This document shows, piece after piece, positions 33,394 through 42,585 of a stretch of 64,000 nt of DNA; the first letter of the stretch is position 1; each line of letters begins with the position of its first letter. A program made the position numbers and the translations under genes. The notes under the pieces were generated by a model. It was not told the origin of the DNA, made no database searches, and saw nothing but the letters and a program-made list of their open reading frames with translations. This DNA comes from Phycisphaeraceae bacterium (GTDB lineage Bacteria > Planctomycetota > Phycisphaerae > Phycisphaerales > UBA1924), in the NCBI GenBank assembly GCA_019636675.1, contig JAHBXC010000007.1, forward strand, positions 20,083 to 84,082, in the 5' to 3' direction.

Positions 33394-33590
33394 TTTTACC
33401 GCAGAGGACGCAGAGGGCGCAGAGATGGGAGAGGGGTGAAGAAGATGTGCAGGGTGGCGTGGTACGGCGCAGCCGTGCCACGGGCATGGGCGGTGGTCCC
33501 TCGTGGCACGGCTGCGCCGTACCACGCCACCCCCCTTGTCTCTCCACCCTTCCCCTCTCTGCGCCCTCTGCGTCCTCTGCGGTGAATCTC
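33394..33590. repeat. Large nested inverted repeat in intergenic DNA
   Basis: An outer pair, about 28 nt each, lies at 33398-33425 and 33557-33587 (the CCGCAGAGGACGCAGAGGGC motif and its complement). An inner near-perfect pair of 30 nt lies at 33453-33482 and 33502-33531 (GGTACGGCGCAGCCGTGCCACG and its complement), enclosing a 19-nt loop. Each inner arm is itself partly palindromic. The whole fills the space between the divergent secreted-protein and nitroreductase genes. No protein is encoded. Confidence 0.85.
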
Positions 33591-33631
33591 TTCCCGGGAA
33601 CATCCGCGGCGTCGCGTACATTGGTTCGACG

Positions 33632-34360
33632 ATGACGACACCCGAACGATCGAGCGAGCCCACTCCCCTGCCGCGCCATAAGGCGGTGACGGCGGACCTT
33701 CCCGCGCCCCGCTTCGTGAAACTGGACCCGCACCGGCCCGGCGAGCCGGCGGAAGTCGTCGCGCGCCGGTTCTACGAGGTCATGAAGAAACGGCGCACGG
33801 TGCGGATGTTCTCCGACCGGCCCGTCTCGCGCGAGACGATCGAGTGGTGCGTGCGTGCCGCGGGCACGGCGCCCTCGGGCGCGAACAAGCAGCCGTGGCG
33901 GTTCGTGTGCGTGAACGACCCGGCGCTGAAGCGCGAGATCCGTCTGGCGGCGGAAGATGAGGAGCGCGAGTTCTACGAGCGGCGAGCGAGCGAGCGCTGG
34001 TTGCGCGACCTGCACCCCTTCGGCACAGACGACGATAAGCGGTTCCTCGAAATCGCGCCGTGGCTGGTGGTCGTGTTCAAACTCGTGAAGGATGACGACG
34101 AGGGGCAGACCTATTACACGGACGAATCGGTCGGCATCGCGACGGGGTTCTTCCTGGCGGCGTGCCACCACGCGGGGCTCGCGACGCTCACGCACACGCC
34201 CAGCCCGATGAAGTTCCTCGCCGAGGTGCTGGGGCGCCCGGCGCACGAGCGCCCCTTCCTGCTGATCCCGGTCGGATACGCGTCGGACGACTGCGTGGTG
34301 CCCGACATCTCGCGCAAGGCGCTGGAGCGGGTGATGGTGGTGAACCGCGCCGGGGGGTGA
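33632..34360 (+). CDS. Nitroreductase-family flavoprotein
   Basis: A 242-residue FMN-dependent enzyme. The FMN-binding RRTVRMFSDRPV and the PSGANKQPWRFVCVND loop near 75-95 are typical, as is the late GLATLTHTPSPMKFLAEVLG segment with GRP..ERPFLLIPVGYA. The sequence is closest in feel to the iodotyrosine-deiodinase/BluB-like branch rather than NfsB, but the substrate cannot be told. ATG at 33632 is chosen because the frame upstream runs through repeat DNA. Followed by two cupin genes on the same strand. Confidence 0.88.
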   Translation: MTTPERSSEPTPLPRHKAVTADLPAPRFVKLDPHRPGEPAEVVARRFYEVMKKRRTVRMFSDRPVSRETIEWCVRAAGTAPSGANKQPWRFVCVNDPALKREIRLAAEDEEREFYERRASERWLRDLHPFGTDDDKRFLEIAPWLVVVFKLVKDDDEGQTYYTDESVGIATGFFLAACHHAGLATLTHTPSPMKFLAEVLGRPAHERPFLLIPVGYASDDCVVPDISRKALERVMVVNRAGG

Positions 34361-34445
34361 AACTGGACGCCCCGTTTCCCACGGATACGCTCCCTCGCGA
34401 CGCGCCCTGCAAGGGGGCGCGCGCAGGTCAGGGAGACGAGCGACC

Positions 34446-34931
34446 ATGACAACGACGAACACAACTCTCGCGCCGGTGGTGCGCCACACGGACGAAGCCA
34501 AGAACTACAACCTTGGCGGCCATCCGACGGCGGTGCTGCTCAGCGGCGCCGAGACGGGCGGGCAGATGTGCCTGACGGAAGTCACGATCGCCCCCGGGAT
34601 CGGCCCGCCCCCCCATGTGCACACGCGCGAGGACGAGCAGTTCTTCGTGCTCGAGGGCGAGGTGACTTTTTATGTGGGCGACCGGCGCATCACGGCGCGC
34701 GAGGGGACGGCTGTCTTCGCGCCGCGGAACCTGCCCCATCGCTTCTGCAACGAGGGAACGGCGCGGGCGCGGATGCTGGTGATGAGCACCCCCGGCAACT
34801 TCGACGCGTTCGCGCGCGACGGGGGGATCGAGGTCCCGCCCGGCACGCGCGAGTCGGGCAGGCCCGACGACCAGGCGATCGCCCGTCTGATCGGGGCGTG
34901 CGAGCCGCACGGGATCCGGTTGCTGATGTGA
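34446..34931 (+). CDS. Cupin-domain protein (first of a tandem pair)
   Basis: A 161-residue single-domain cupin. Motif 1 is PHVHTREDEQFFVLEGEVTFYVG with the H-x-H-x4-E metal ligands, and motif 2 is FAPRNLPHRFCNEG with the fourth His. A GGGAGACGAG sequence precedes the ATG. Metal-dependent dioxygenase or sugar-binding roles are possible; no substrate is indicated. It shares layout and C-terminal helix with the next gene, suggesting tandem duplication. Confidence 0.85.
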   Translation: MTTTNTTLAPVVRHTDEAKNYNLGGHPTAVLLSGAETGGQMCLTEVTIAPGIGPPPHVHTREDEQFFVLEGEVTFYVGDRRITAREGTAVFAPRNLPHRFCNEGTARARMLVMSTPGNFDAFARDGGIEVPPGTRESGRPDDQAIARLIGACEPHGIRLLM

Positions 34932-34969
34932 GCCCAGCGGGCGATTGGACGCGTTGACGATCGATCTCT

Positions 34970-34979
34970 GGTATGATGA
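34970..34979 (+). promoter_or_regulatory. Extended -10 promoter candidate before the second cupin gene
   Basis: TGGTATGAT (34970-34978) matches an extended -10 (TGn-TATGAT). A TTGACG lies only 12 nt upstream, too close for a normal -35. It suggests the second cupin gene has its own start of transcription. Confidence 0.4.
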
Positions 34980-35063
34980 CGGAGTCGAAAGCCGCGAGCC
35001 GCTCGTCATTGTTTGACGGCGCGCCCCGCCCCAACCGGCCTCTTCGGCGCATGGTCAACCCTT

Positions 35064-35534
35064 ATGGCGTCTGCTCCGTTGGTTCGCAACTCTGCGGATT
35101 CGCAGACTTTCGTTGTGACGGGCGTCGCGTGCGCCCTGCTGCTTCGCGGCGATGAGTGCGCCGGGCGCCTGAGCGCCGGGATGCTCACGGTCCCGCCGGA
35201 CATGGGCCCGCCGGCGCACATCCACGACCACGAGGACCAGTACTACTTCGTCGTGCAGGGCGAGATCGATTTCCTGCTGGGGAGCGACCGTCGGCTGACG
35301 AAGCCCGGCGACTTCGTGTTCGCGCCGCGAGGCGTGCCCCACGCCTACATGAACCGCACTGATCGCGAGGCGAAGATGCTCGTCCTGACGACGCCCGGCG
35401 TGCTGGACAAGATCCTTCCCGAAGCGGGTCGTCAGGTGCTGCCGGGTTCCACGATCGATACGCAGATCACCGACGAGGATCTGGAACGGATGCGCGCCGC
35501 GAACGAGAAGTTCGGGCTTCGCTTCGTGTTCTGA
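35064..35534 (+). CDS. Cupin-domain protein (second of a tandem pair)
   Basis: A 156-residue cupin with motif 1 PAHIHDHEDQYYFVVQGEIDFLLG and motif 2 FVFAPRGVPHAYMNR. The position that is Glu in the first cupin's H-x-H-x4-E is Gln here, while extra acidic and His residues lie within the motif, so the metal site may differ. ATG at 35064 (MASAPLVRNSAD) is preferred over an in-frame TTG at 35013. Convergent with the thioesterase gene, with 3 nt between ends. Confidence 0.83.
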   Translation: MASAPLVRNSADSQTFVVTGVACALLLRGDECAGRLSAGMLTVPPDMGPPAHIHDHEDQYYFVVQGEIDFLLGSDRRLTKPGDFVFAPRGVPHAYMNRTDREAKMLVLTTPGVLDKILPEAGRQVLPGSTIDTQITDEDLERMRAANEKFGLRFVF

Positions 35535-35537
35535 CGC

Positions 35538-36023
35538 TCACGCGCGGATCGCGCCTTTGCCCGAGCCGCCCCACATGAGCCAGTCGGGCAGCGCGCGCGG
35601 GCGACCCTCGCGGTCGATGCAGCCGAGCGTGGTTTCCGCTTCGATGAGGAGTTCGCCGGGCGAGACGCCGTCCTGCGCGACGCGCCGGACCTCGTAGGCG
35701 TGGACGAGTTTCGCGCGCCCGCCGCCGATGACTTTGGCGCTGACGAGCAGTTCGTCGTCGTAGCGCGCGGGTCTTCGGTAGCGGCACTCGAGTTTCACGA
35801 TGACGAGGAGGATGTCGGCGTCTTCGAGGTCGCGGTAGGTAACGCCGCTGGCGCGCAGGAGTTCGGTGCGCGCCATCTCCAGCCACACGGGGTACACCGC
35901 GTGGTGGACGAAGCCCATGGGGTCGCACTCGCTGTAGCGGGCGCGCACGCGGACCGCGCCCTCGAGGAGAGGGCGTGCGGAGGGCGCCGGGGGTGTTGGG
36001 GAGCTGCTGGTGGGGTCGGGCAC
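35538..36023 (-). CDS. Acyl-CoA thioesterase, 4HBT/YbgC type
   Basis: A hot-dog-fold thioesterase of about 161 residues. The signature RYSECDPMGFVHHAVYPVWLEMART carries the catalytic Asp, and RPARYDDELLVSAKVIGGGRAKLVHAYEV follows in the usual place. The only reasonable start is GTG at 36023 (VPDPTSSSPTP), after which the first ~25 residues are a Pro/Ser-rich extension. YbgC-type enzymes hydrolyse acyl-CoA near the Tol-Pal system, but no tol genes are nearby. Confidence 0.85.
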   Translation of the reverse strand: MPDPTSSSPTPPAPSARPLLEGAVRVRARYSECDPMGFVHHAVYPVWLEMARTELLRASGVTYRDLEDADILLVIVKLECRYRRPARYDDELLVSAKVIGGGRAKLVHAYEVRRVAQDGVSPGELLIEAETTLGCIDREGRPRALPDWLMWGGSGKGAIRA

Positions 36024-36089
36024 GGGCTGATCGTACGGGCGAGGGCCGGCCGGCTTGTCTCGGGCCGGGGGCGCATATATGTTAGGTTT

Positions 36090-37361
36090 ATGGATGGGTA
36101 CGGGCTGACCACGCTGTTCCTCGACCTCAACTCGTTTTTCGCCTCGGTCGAGCAGCAGGAGCGACCGGAACTGCGAGGGCGCCCGGTGGGCGTGATCCCG
36201 GTGGAGGCGGAGGGCACCAGCTGCATCGCGGCGAGTTACGAGGCCAGGGCATTCGGCGTGAAAACGGGCACGAGCGTGCACGACGCGCGACGGCTGTGCC
36301 CGGGGATCCGCCTCGTGTGCGCGCGCCCGAGGGTGTATCTGGAGTATCACCATCGCGTGCTTGATGCGGTGGGCGAGTGCGTGCGTGTGCGCCGGGTGTG
36401 CTCGATCGATGAAGTGGCGTGCGACCTGCCCCTGAGCATGCGCACGCCCGAGCGCGTCGAAGAACTGGGTCGCCTCGTGAAGCGCGAGGTGCTGGCGCGC
36501 GTGGGCGAGTGCATGAAGAGTTCGGTGGGCGTGGCGCCCAACGGGCTGCTGGCGAAACTGGCGGCGGACATGCAGAAGCCCGACGGGCTGACGGTGCTCA
36601 CGCTGGCGGACCTTCCCTCGAAGATCCTGCACCTGCCGATCGAGGACATCCCGGGGATCGGCCCGCGCATGGGGCCGCGACTGCGCGCGAGGGGCGTGGG
36701 CACGATGGAGGCGCTGTACGCGCAGAGCGAGGCGCAGATGTCGGCGCACTGGGGCGGGATCGTCGGTCGCCGGATGTGGATGTGGCTGCGAGGGCGCGAG
36801 GTGGAACTGCCCGGCGTCGTGCATCGCACGATCGGGCACCAGCATGTGCTGCCCCCGGCGCTGCGCAGCGACGAGGGAGCGCGCGCCGTCGTGCTGCGCA
36901 TGCTCACCAAGGCGATGCTGCGCGCGCGCCACCAGGGGTACGCGCCGAGCCGGCTGACCATCGGCGTGCGCTACGAGGGCGCGTACGACATGCCCGTGCG
37001 CCGGTGGTCGGCGTGGACGCCCCTGGGCGACGCGAGCGCGGACCTGGTCAACGCGGTGACGGCGGCGACGGCGCTGTGGGCGACGCGCGACCCGGGCACA
37101 CCGAAGCAGGTGAGCGTGACGCTGAGCGACCTGGTGGCGCTGTCGAGCGCGACGCGCCCGCTTTTCGAGGAAGAGCGGAAGGGATCGGACCTGACGCACG
37201 CGATGCACCTGATCAACACGAAGCACGGGCGCAACACGCTGTACCCGGCGTCGGTGCACACGGCGAGGGACGCGGCGCCCGGGGGCATCGCGTTCCACTG
37301 CGTGCCCGACCGGACCTTCCACGATTCGCTGGCGGAGGACGAGGCGAGAACGAGGAGATAA
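36090..37361 (+). CDS. dinB: Y-family DNA polymerase (DinB/Pol IV type)
   Basis: A 423-residue translesion polymerase. Catalytic carboxylates lie in FLDLNSFFASVEQ (residues 9-21) and CSIDEVACDL (about 109-118). The palm continues with SSVGVAPNGLLAKLAADMQKP, a helix-hairpin-helix region has IPGIGPRMGPRL, and a little-finger domain follows. No clear beta-clamp peptide is seen at the C-terminus. ATG at 36090 is chosen because the core begins at once. Divergent from the thioesterase gene, with 66 nt between. No LexA box was recognised. Confidence 0.9.
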   Translation: MDGYGLTTLFLDLNSFFASVEQQERPELRGRPVGVIPVEAEGTSCIAASYEARAFGVKTGTSVHDARRLCPGIRLVCARPRVYLEYHHRVLDAVGECVRVRRVCSIDEVACDLPLSMRTPERVEELGRLVKREVLARVGECMKSSVGVAPNGLLAKLAADMQKPDGLTVLTLADLPSKILHLPIEDIPGIGPRMGPRLRARGVGTMEALYAQSEAQMSAHWGGIVGRRMWMWLRGREVELPGVVHRTIGHQHVLPPALRSDEGARAVVLRMLTKAMLRARHQGYAPSRLTIGVRYEGAYDMPVRRWSAWTPLGDASADLVNAVTAATALWATRDPGTPKQVSVTLSDLVALSSATRPLFEEERKGSDLTHAMHLINTKHGRNTLYPASVHTARDAAPGGIAFHCVPDRTFHDSLAEDEARTRR

Positions 37362-37390
37362 CGACGACGCGCGTGGGCGCGGCCCCCGGT

Positions 37391-37440
37391 CGTGGCACGG
37401 CTGCGCCGTACCACACCACCCCACCTTTCCCACTCCGTGC
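37391..37440. repeat. Single arm of the nested repeat family
   Basis: The 24-nt CGTGGCACGGCTGCGCCGTACCAC unit at 37391-37414 repeats the inner arm found at 33502-33531, followed by a decayed piece of the outer arm. It lies between the convergent polymerase and PrkA genes. Confidence 0.7.
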
Positions 37441-37455
37441 CCTCCGCGTGAACTC

Positions 37456-39594
37456 TTACCTCGGCTTCGCGTCGCCGCGGGCGAAGATGGACGCGACATA
37501 GTTCAGCACATCGGTCGCGCTGCGCTCGTTGTAGCCGAACTGCTTGATCATGCGCTGCTTCACCACATCGATCTTGGCCTGCGTCTCGTCGTCGACGACG
37601 CTGGAGACGAGGTTCTTGAGTTTGATGGTGTCGCGCTGGTCCTCGAAGAGCTTGAGTTCGAGGGCCTTGTAGAGCCGGGCGTTGGTGTTGTACTCGAACT
37701 TCTTCCCGTCGAGGGCGAGGGCGCCGATGTAGTTCATGATCTCCTGGCGGAAGTCATCCTTGCGGCTCTCGGGGATGTCGATCTTCTCCTCGATCGAGCG
37801 CATGAGGCGCTCGTCGGGCTCTTCCTCGCGCCCGGTGTAGCGGTTGTGCACGCGCTCTTTCTGGGTGTAGGCGCGCACGCTCTCGATGTAGTTGGCGCAG
37901 AGGCGTTTGATCGCGTCCTCGTCGGCGCTGATGGCGCGCTGGACCTCGGCCTTGATCAGGTCCTCGTACTCGTCCTTCACCACCGCCAGCATCTCGCGGT
38001 AGCGCTTCTTCGTTTCCTCGTCGGAGATCAGCGAGTGGTGGAACAGCCCCTGCTCGAGCTCGTTCATCACCATGAAGGGGTTGACCGACTGCTCCTCGAT
38101 CGCCTGGTGCGAGACGAGCGCGTTGGAGATCTTGTCCTGCACGTACCGGGGCGAGATGCCGGTCATGCCCTCGCGGGGCGCCTCTTCGCGCAGTTCCTTG
38201 ATCGAGTCCTCGGTGAAGCCGGGGATCGCCTTCCCGTTGTAGAGTTTCATCTTCTGCACGAGCGAGAGCCCGGCCTTCTTGGGCTCCGCCAGGCGCGTGA
38301 GCACCGCCCACATGGCGGCCACCTCGAGCGTGTGGGGCGCGACGTGCATGCGCCCGACCTTCTCGGGGCCGAAGTCCTTGCGGTAGATGCGGATCTCGTC
38401 GTCGAGGCGGATGTTGTAGGGCACATCGATCTTGATGGTGCGGTCGCGGAACGCCTCCATGAGTTCGTTGTTCTGGAGCTTCTTGTATTCGGGCTCGTTG
38501 GTGTGCCCGATGATGACCTCGTCGATGTAGGTCTGCGCGAACTTCTTGGGCTTGATCGTGTGCTCCTGCGACGCGCCGAGCAGGTCGTAGAGGAAGGCGA
38601 CATCGAGCTTGAGCACCTCGATGAACTCGCAGATGCCGCGGTTGCCGATGTTGAGCTCGCCGTCGAAGTTGAAGGCGCGCGGGTCGGAGTCGCTGCCGTA
38701 GAGGGCGATCTTGCGGTAGTTGATGTCGCCGGTGAGCTCGGTGGAGTCCTGGTTTTTCTCGTCCTTGGGCTGGAAGGTTCCCACGCCCACGCGGTCCTTC
38801 TCGGAGAGGACGATGCGCCGGACCCTGATGTGGCTCATGGCCTGGCGCCAGTCGCCGCTGTAGTGCTTCATGAGGTCGGCCATGACCTTGCGGCAGAAGG
38901 GGTCGAGCTCGCCCTCGAGCCGGATCTTGCCCGATCCCTTGAGTTCGGCGTATCGATGGTTGAGGGACGCGAGGACATCGGCGCGGGCCTCGCGCGGGAT
39001 GAGGAGGAGCGGTTCCTCGTGCATCGGGCAGGGGAACTCGGTGTCCTTGGCGGTGGGGCCGGCGTGCTCGTCGAGGAGCCAGGAGAAGGAATAGAGCGCG
39101 CCCTCGTCGGTGCGCGAGTAGTGCTCGAGGCCTTTCTTGAGGAGTCGCGCGATGGTGGACTTGGACGAGCCGACGGGCCCGTGGAGGAGCAGGATGCGCT
39201 TGTCGGTGCCGTAGCCCTCGGCGGCGGAGCGGAAGACATCGACGAGCTGCATGAGCGAGCCGTCGAGGCCGAAGATCGCGTCGGCGCCCTGGCCGATGGG
39301 GTCGGAGAAGAAGTGGTAGCGCACGCGTGGCTGCTTGAACTCGGTGTAGCGTTCCTGCCCGTAGGACAGGATCATGTCGTGGACGCGTTGCCAGGCGTTG
39401 CGCGCGAGGTGCGGGCGTTCGGAGACGAGCGCGAGGTAGTCCCAGAAGGTCCCCTCCCAGTGGAGTTCCTCGAATCGCTGGCGGTCGAGGCGGCGCTCGA
39501 TGAGCGACGCGAGCGCGTCGGCGGCGTTGCCGGAGGGGCGCGCGCTGGCGGCGTCGTGGTCTGTGGGGCTGGTCGGGGCGTGGCGCTCGTCCAT
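37456..39594 (-). CDS. prkA: PrkA family serine protein kinase / AAA+ protein
   Basis: A 712-residue PrkA, somewhat longer than the usual ~640 through an N-terminal extension ([20 protein letters not shown]) and a longer tail. The AAA-type P-loop [22 protein letters not shown] lies near 135-155, followed by [14 protein letters not shown]. PrkA C-terminal segments such as [15 protein letters not shown] and FKNRT-like [15 protein letters not shown] are present. AAGGAGG precedes the ATG at 39594. In other bacteria prkA often lies with yeaH and spoVR, but neither is present here. Role: stress or sporulation-like signalling in relatives, unknown in planctomycetes. Confidence 0.94.
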   Translation of the reverse strand: MDERHAPTSPTDHDAASARPSGNAADALASLIERRLDRQRFEELHWEGTFWDYLALVSERPHLARNAWQRVHDMILSYGQERYTEFKQPRVRYHFFSDPIGQGADAIFGLDGSLMQLVDVFRSAAEGYGTDKRILLLHGPVGSSKSTIARLLKKGLEHYSRTDEGALYSFSWLLDEHAGPTAKDTEFPCPMHEEPLLLIPREARADVLASLNHRYAELKGSGKIRLEGELDPFCRKVMADLMKHYSGDWRQAMSHIRVRRIVLSEKDRVGVGTFQPKDEKNQDSTELTGDINYRKIALYGSDSDPRAFNFDGELNIGNRGICEFIEVLKLDVAFLYDLLGASQEHTIKPKKFAQTYIDEVIIGHTNEPEYKKLQNNELMEAFRDRTIKIDVPYNIRLDDEIRIYRKDFGPEKVGRMHVAPHTLEVAAMWAVLTRLAEPKKAGLSLVQKMKLYNGKAIPGFTEDSIKELREEAPREGMTGISPRYVQDKISNALVSHQAIEEQSVNPFMVMNELEQGLFHHSLISDEETKKRYREMLAVVKDEYEDLIKAEVQRAISADEDAIKRLCANYIESVRAYTQKERVHNRYTGREEEPDERLMRSIEEKIDIPESRKDDFRQEIMNYIGALALDGKKFEYNTNARLYKALELKLFEDQRDTIKLKNLVSSVVDDETQAKIDVVKQRMIKQFGYNERSATDVLNYVASIFARGDAKPR

Positions 39595-39855
39595 GGCGGT
39601 CGGCCTCCTTGGCGCAACGCCGCCGGCGCGTTGGCGCGCCGGGGGGCGAACGCCGGGATCGTGGCGGCGCCGGTCGTCCCGGGAAGGGGATCGACCACGC
39701 GACGCTGACATCGAACCCTTCGATATCGGCCGCCGCGTGTATGCCGCCTGAGAGTCTTTACGGACCAAAATGACGCGGGTTCGCCCCCGGTGAGGGTGAT
39801 GCGGAGTGGTGAAGCCGGGAAAGCGCACCCGCTGCGCGGCTGGTACGCTTCGCGC

Positions 39856-40431
39856 ATGGGACGACGAGTGCTGATCATCGATGCGCACCCGGCGGACGGC
39901 ACGCTGGTCGGGGCGCTCGCCGACGCGTACGCGGCGGGGGCGACGGCCGGCGGGCACGAGACGCGACGGCGCGCGCTGCGCGAGATGTCGTTCGACCCCG
40001 TGCTTCACGAGGGGTATCGGGAGCGACAGGAGCTCGAACCGGACCTTGTCGCGGCGCAGCAGGACCTGGCGTGGTGCGAGCATCTGGTGATCGCGTACCC
40101 CACCTGGTGGGGCATGCCCCCGGCGCTGCTGAAGGGGTTCTTCGATCGCGCGCTGCTGCCGGGGTTCGCGTTCAAGTATCGCGAGGGCTCGCGCTGGTGG
40201 GACCGGCTGCTGAAGGGGCGTTCGGCGCGGCTTCTGGTGACGATGGACGCGCCGGCGCTGTACGACGGGCTGTTCTACGGTGGGCGGCGCGTCGTGAAGC
40301 GGGCGGTGCTGCGGTACTGCGGGTTCAGGCCCGTGCGACACAAGGCCTTCGGCCCGGTGCGATCATCGTCGCCCCGGAAGCGAGAGCGCTGGCTCGTCGA
40401 GGCGACGGCGCTGGGGCGCGTCGCCGGCTGA
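39856..40431 (+). CDS. Flavodoxin-fold NAD(P)H:quinone reductase (KefF/MdaB-like)
   Basis: A 191-residue flavoprotein. It opens with [23 protein letters not shown] and has the FMN-site loop [27 protein letters not shown]. Both are classic for the NQO/YwrO/KefF family. The substrate is probably a quinone. ATG at 39856 is chosen by alignment with the family start; the frame upstream is not protein-like. Stand-alone gene, divergent from prkA. Confidence 0.88.
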   Translation: MGRRVLIIDAHPADGTLVGALADAYAAGATAGGHETRRRALREMSFDPVLHEGYRERQELEPDLVAAQQDLAWCEHLVIAYPTWWGMPPALLKGFFDRALLPGFAFKYREGSRWWDRLLKGRSARLLVTMDAPALYDGLFYGGRRVVKRAVLRYCGFRPVRHKAFGPVRSSSPRKRERWLVEATALGRVAG

Positions 40432-40658
40432 AGTGAGCGTGCGCAAGTCCCGTCTTTCATGTTCGCACGAAAAAAACTTTCATAAGTAAATTCCTCCGTG
40501 CTCGGATCTTGCGCAGCCAGGCCGCGCAGACCCGGGATTTCCCTCCGAATCGAGGGGGAATTCCGGTAGATTGCTCTCGGGAAACATGTCGATGCGGCGC
40601 CCGCCGCATGTGTTGCGTCGGGTTGCCGCGCAGAAACACGATTGGGAGGAAGAATCCA

Positions 40659-41288
40659 ATGAACAAGTGTGCATCTGTGCTTGGCGCAGGCGCGATGGTT
40701 GCGCTCGCGACGATGGCGTCCGGCCAGGCGGTGACCGGTTTCACGGGAGGGAGTCAGTTCGGCATCTTCTTCGGCGCCAGCACCGGGGATGTCGTGGGCT
40801 GGACCTTCTCGGTGAATCAGGACATCTTCGCGACGCACCTTGGCGTGTGGAACCGCGACACGCAGATCGGGATGGAGGGCCTGAGCTCGCCTCACCAGGT
40901 GGGCATCTGGAACGCGACGACGCAGACGCTGCTCGGCTCGACGACCGTGAACCCGGGCGACATGGTGGTGGGCGACTTCACCTATCGCGCGTTGCCGAAC
41001 ATCACGCTCCTGACCGGGCAGCAGTATGTCATCGGCGCGATGTACACCGCGACCGACGGCGACAGCTACATCTCGGGCGGCGTGACGAACTTCACGACCA
41101 GCGCCGATGTCAACTGGATCAACGGGCGTTCGCCGCTGGCGGGTGATCTGGGCTTCGTGTTCCCGACCTCCACCTCGACGGGCATCGGGCGGTTCGGGCC
41201 GAACTTCCTGTACACCCCGGTGCCCGCCCCCGGCGCCGCCGCGGCGATGGGCGTGTTCGGGCTCTTCGCGACGCGCCGTCGTCGCTGA
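40659..41288 (+). CDS. Secreted protein with PEP-CTERM-like sorting tail
   Basis: A 209-residue exported protein. Signal ASVLGAGAMVALATMASGQ is followed by a beta-rich domain of DUF4082 type (VVGWTFSVNQDIFATHLGVWN, then LLTGQQYVIGAMY and NFTTSADVNWINGRSPL). The C-terminus is VPAPGAAAAMGVFGLFATRRRR, the planctomycete variant of a PEP-CTERM sorting signal. GGAGGA precedes the ATG. A perfect 8-bp hairpin (40592-40609) lies in the leader, and a strong terminator follows at 41322. No exosortase gene is in the window. Confidence 0.85.
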   Translation: MNKCASVLGAGAMVALATMASGQAVTGFTGGSQFGIFFGASTGDVVGWTFSVNQDIFATHLGVWNRDTQIGMEGLSSPHQVGIWNATTQTLLGSTTVNPGDMVVGDFTYRALPNITLLTGQQYVIGAMYTATDGDSYISGGVTNFTTSADVNWINGRSPLAGDLGFVFPTSTSTGIGRFGPNFLYTPVPAPGAAAAMGVFGLFATRRRR

Positions 41289-41321
41289 CCGGACCCGGTC
41301 CGACACGGAGGAGCGCACTCG

Positions 41322-41347
41322 GGCCCCGCGCGAGCGGGGCCTTTTTT
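41322..41347 (+). terminator. Rho-independent terminator of the PEP-CTERM-like gene
   Basis: An 8-bp GC stem (41322-41329 with 41334-41341) with loop GCGA is followed by six T residues. This is one of the clearest terminators in the window. Confidence 0.92.
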
Positions 41348-41384
41348 GCGCGCACGCTCGCCTGCGGCGGCTACAGTCCGCCCC

Positions 41385-42146
41385 ATGAGTTTCGGACTCT
41401 CACGCGGCAAGGAACTGGACAAGGGCGAGGTCGGCCTGCGAGGGGAGGAGCTGCCCCCGCTCCCCGACGACCTGCTGACCAACCCGCGCGGCGCGTGGCT
41501 CGACCCGCGCGAGTGGTTCGCCGCCCCCTCGCTGCCCTTCGAGCTCGAGATCGGCTCGGGCAAGGGCACCTTCCTCGTGCAGCAGGCCGAGCAGGACCGT
41601 GGGACGAACTATCTGGGCATCGAGTGGGCGCACGAGTTCTGGCTGTACGCGGCGGACCGTCTCCGGCGCAGCGGGCTGACGAACGTGAAGCTCCTCAACG
41701 CGGACGCCGGCGAGTTCGTGCGCTGGCGCATGCCCGACGCGATCGTGCGCGTGATCCACCTGTACTTCCCCGACCCGTGGCCCAAAGCGAAGCACAACAG
41801 GCGGCGCATGATCCAGGACGCGTTCCTCGAGCAGGCGCATCGCGTCCTCGTCGAAGGGGGCGAGCTGCGCGTCGTGACCGACCACGCGGACTACTGGGCG
41901 TGGATGGAGGAGCACTTCGCGCGCTGGGCCGACACCCCGGGCGCGCCCGACGCGTCGAAGCGTTTCACGCGACTGGCGTTCGAGCGCCCGGCGTCGGCGC
42001 GCGAGGGCGAGATCGTGGGCACGAACTTCGAGCGCAAGTACCGCGTCGAGGGCAGGCCGTTCAACGCGGGGGTATTGAGGAAGAAGGGAATAGGGAGCGG
42101 GGAGCAGGCAGCGGGGCTGAGTCGAGTTCGCGGTACAGTCTCCTGA
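41385..42146 (+). CDS. trmB: tRNA (guanine-N7-)-methyltransferase TrmB
   Basis: A 253-residue SAM-dependent enzyme that makes m7G46 in tRNA. The SAM motif LEIGSGKGTFLVQQA lies near 50-65. LYFPDPWPKAKHNRRRMIQ near 125-145 is the TrmB fingerprint, and TNFERKYRVEGRPF lies near the end. The last ~20 residues (KKGIGSGEQAAGLSRVRGTV) come from intergenic repeat DNA (42081-42112), so the original end was probably around residue 232. ATG at 41385 lies 38 nt after the terminator. Confidence 0.93.
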   Translation: MSFGLSRGKELDKGEVGLRGEELPPLPDDLLTNPRGAWLDPREWFAAPSLPFELEIGSGKGTFLVQQAEQDRGTNYLGIEWAHEFWLYAADRLRRSGLTNVKLLNADAGEFVRWRMPDAIVRVIHLYFPDPWPKAKHNRRRMIQDAFLEQAHRVLVEGGELRVVTDHADYWAWMEEHFARWADTPGAPDASKRFTRLAFERPASAREGEIVGTNFERKYRVEGRPFNAGVLRKKGIGSGEQAAGLSRVRGTVS

Positions 42147-42192
42147 CACATCTTCTTCCTGCTGCCCACTCCCCACTCCCTGCTCCCTTCTT
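42081..42192. repeat. Imperfect inverted repeat of GGGAGYRGGGAG type
   Basis: Arms at 42081-42112 and 42161-42192 pair at roughly 80% identity, spaced 48 nt. The left arm lies inside the trmB reading frame and the right arm ends seven bases before the next gene. It resembles purine-rich repeats scattered in many bacterial genomes and would fold as a hairpin in mRNA. Confidence 0.75.
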
Positions 42193-42198
42193 CAGACC

Positions 42199-42585
42199 AT
42201 GCGCAACCCCAACGCCGACGAGAACAACCTGACGCAGGCGGACTTCTGGTGTGACTACTGCCACCGGCCCTGGGTCGACGACTCGGTCCCGATGGTCGAG
42301 GGGCACCAGGGCTCGATCGTGTGCGGCAACTGTCTGCGGCTCGCCTACACCTCGGTCGTGCTGGACGAGGAGCCGACGCCCGAATACCACGGTGAAGACC
42401 CGCACGGTCCGAAGTGCGCGCTGTGCCTGGAATATCGGAGCGAGCGCGAGCCGATGTGGGTCTCCCCCATGTTCGAGGACGCGTGGCTCTGCCGGCGCTG
42501 CGCGAGACTCGCGTCGCAGGCGATCGAGAAGGACCCCGGGCACGCGTGGCGAAGGCCCGAGAAGCGGTCCGACGCCGGGGGCTGA
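42199..42585 (+). CDS. Small double zinc-ribbon protein, unknown function
   Basis: A 128-residue protein with four CXXC knuckles: CDYC (18-21), CGNC (about 42-45), CALC (about 73-76) and CRRC (about 98-101). They would form two zinc ribbons. The rest is charged, with a FEDAWL patch. No nucleic-acid-binding or enzyme domain was recognised. Starts MRNPNADENNLTQADFW. It could be a transcription or translation accessory factor, but this is a guess. Confidence 0.75.
   Translation: MRNPNADENNLTQADFWCDYCHRPWVDDSVPMVEGHQGSIVCGNCLRLAYTSVVLDEEPTPEYHGEDPHGPKCALCLEYRSEREPMWVSPMFEDAWLCRRCARLASQAIEKDPGHAWRRPEKRSDAGG

Noticed and set aside
34955..34978. TTGACG plus TATGAT as a standard sigma-70 promoter
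   Set aside because: The 12-nt spacing is too short; only an extended -10 reading is kept.
37456..39594. Classic prkA-yeaH-spoVR stress operon
   Set aside because: Neither yeaH nor spoVR is present on either side.
40592..40609. Riboswitch in the leader of the PEP-CTERM-like gene
   Set aside because: Only a single perfect 8-bp hairpin is seen, with no known aptamer core.
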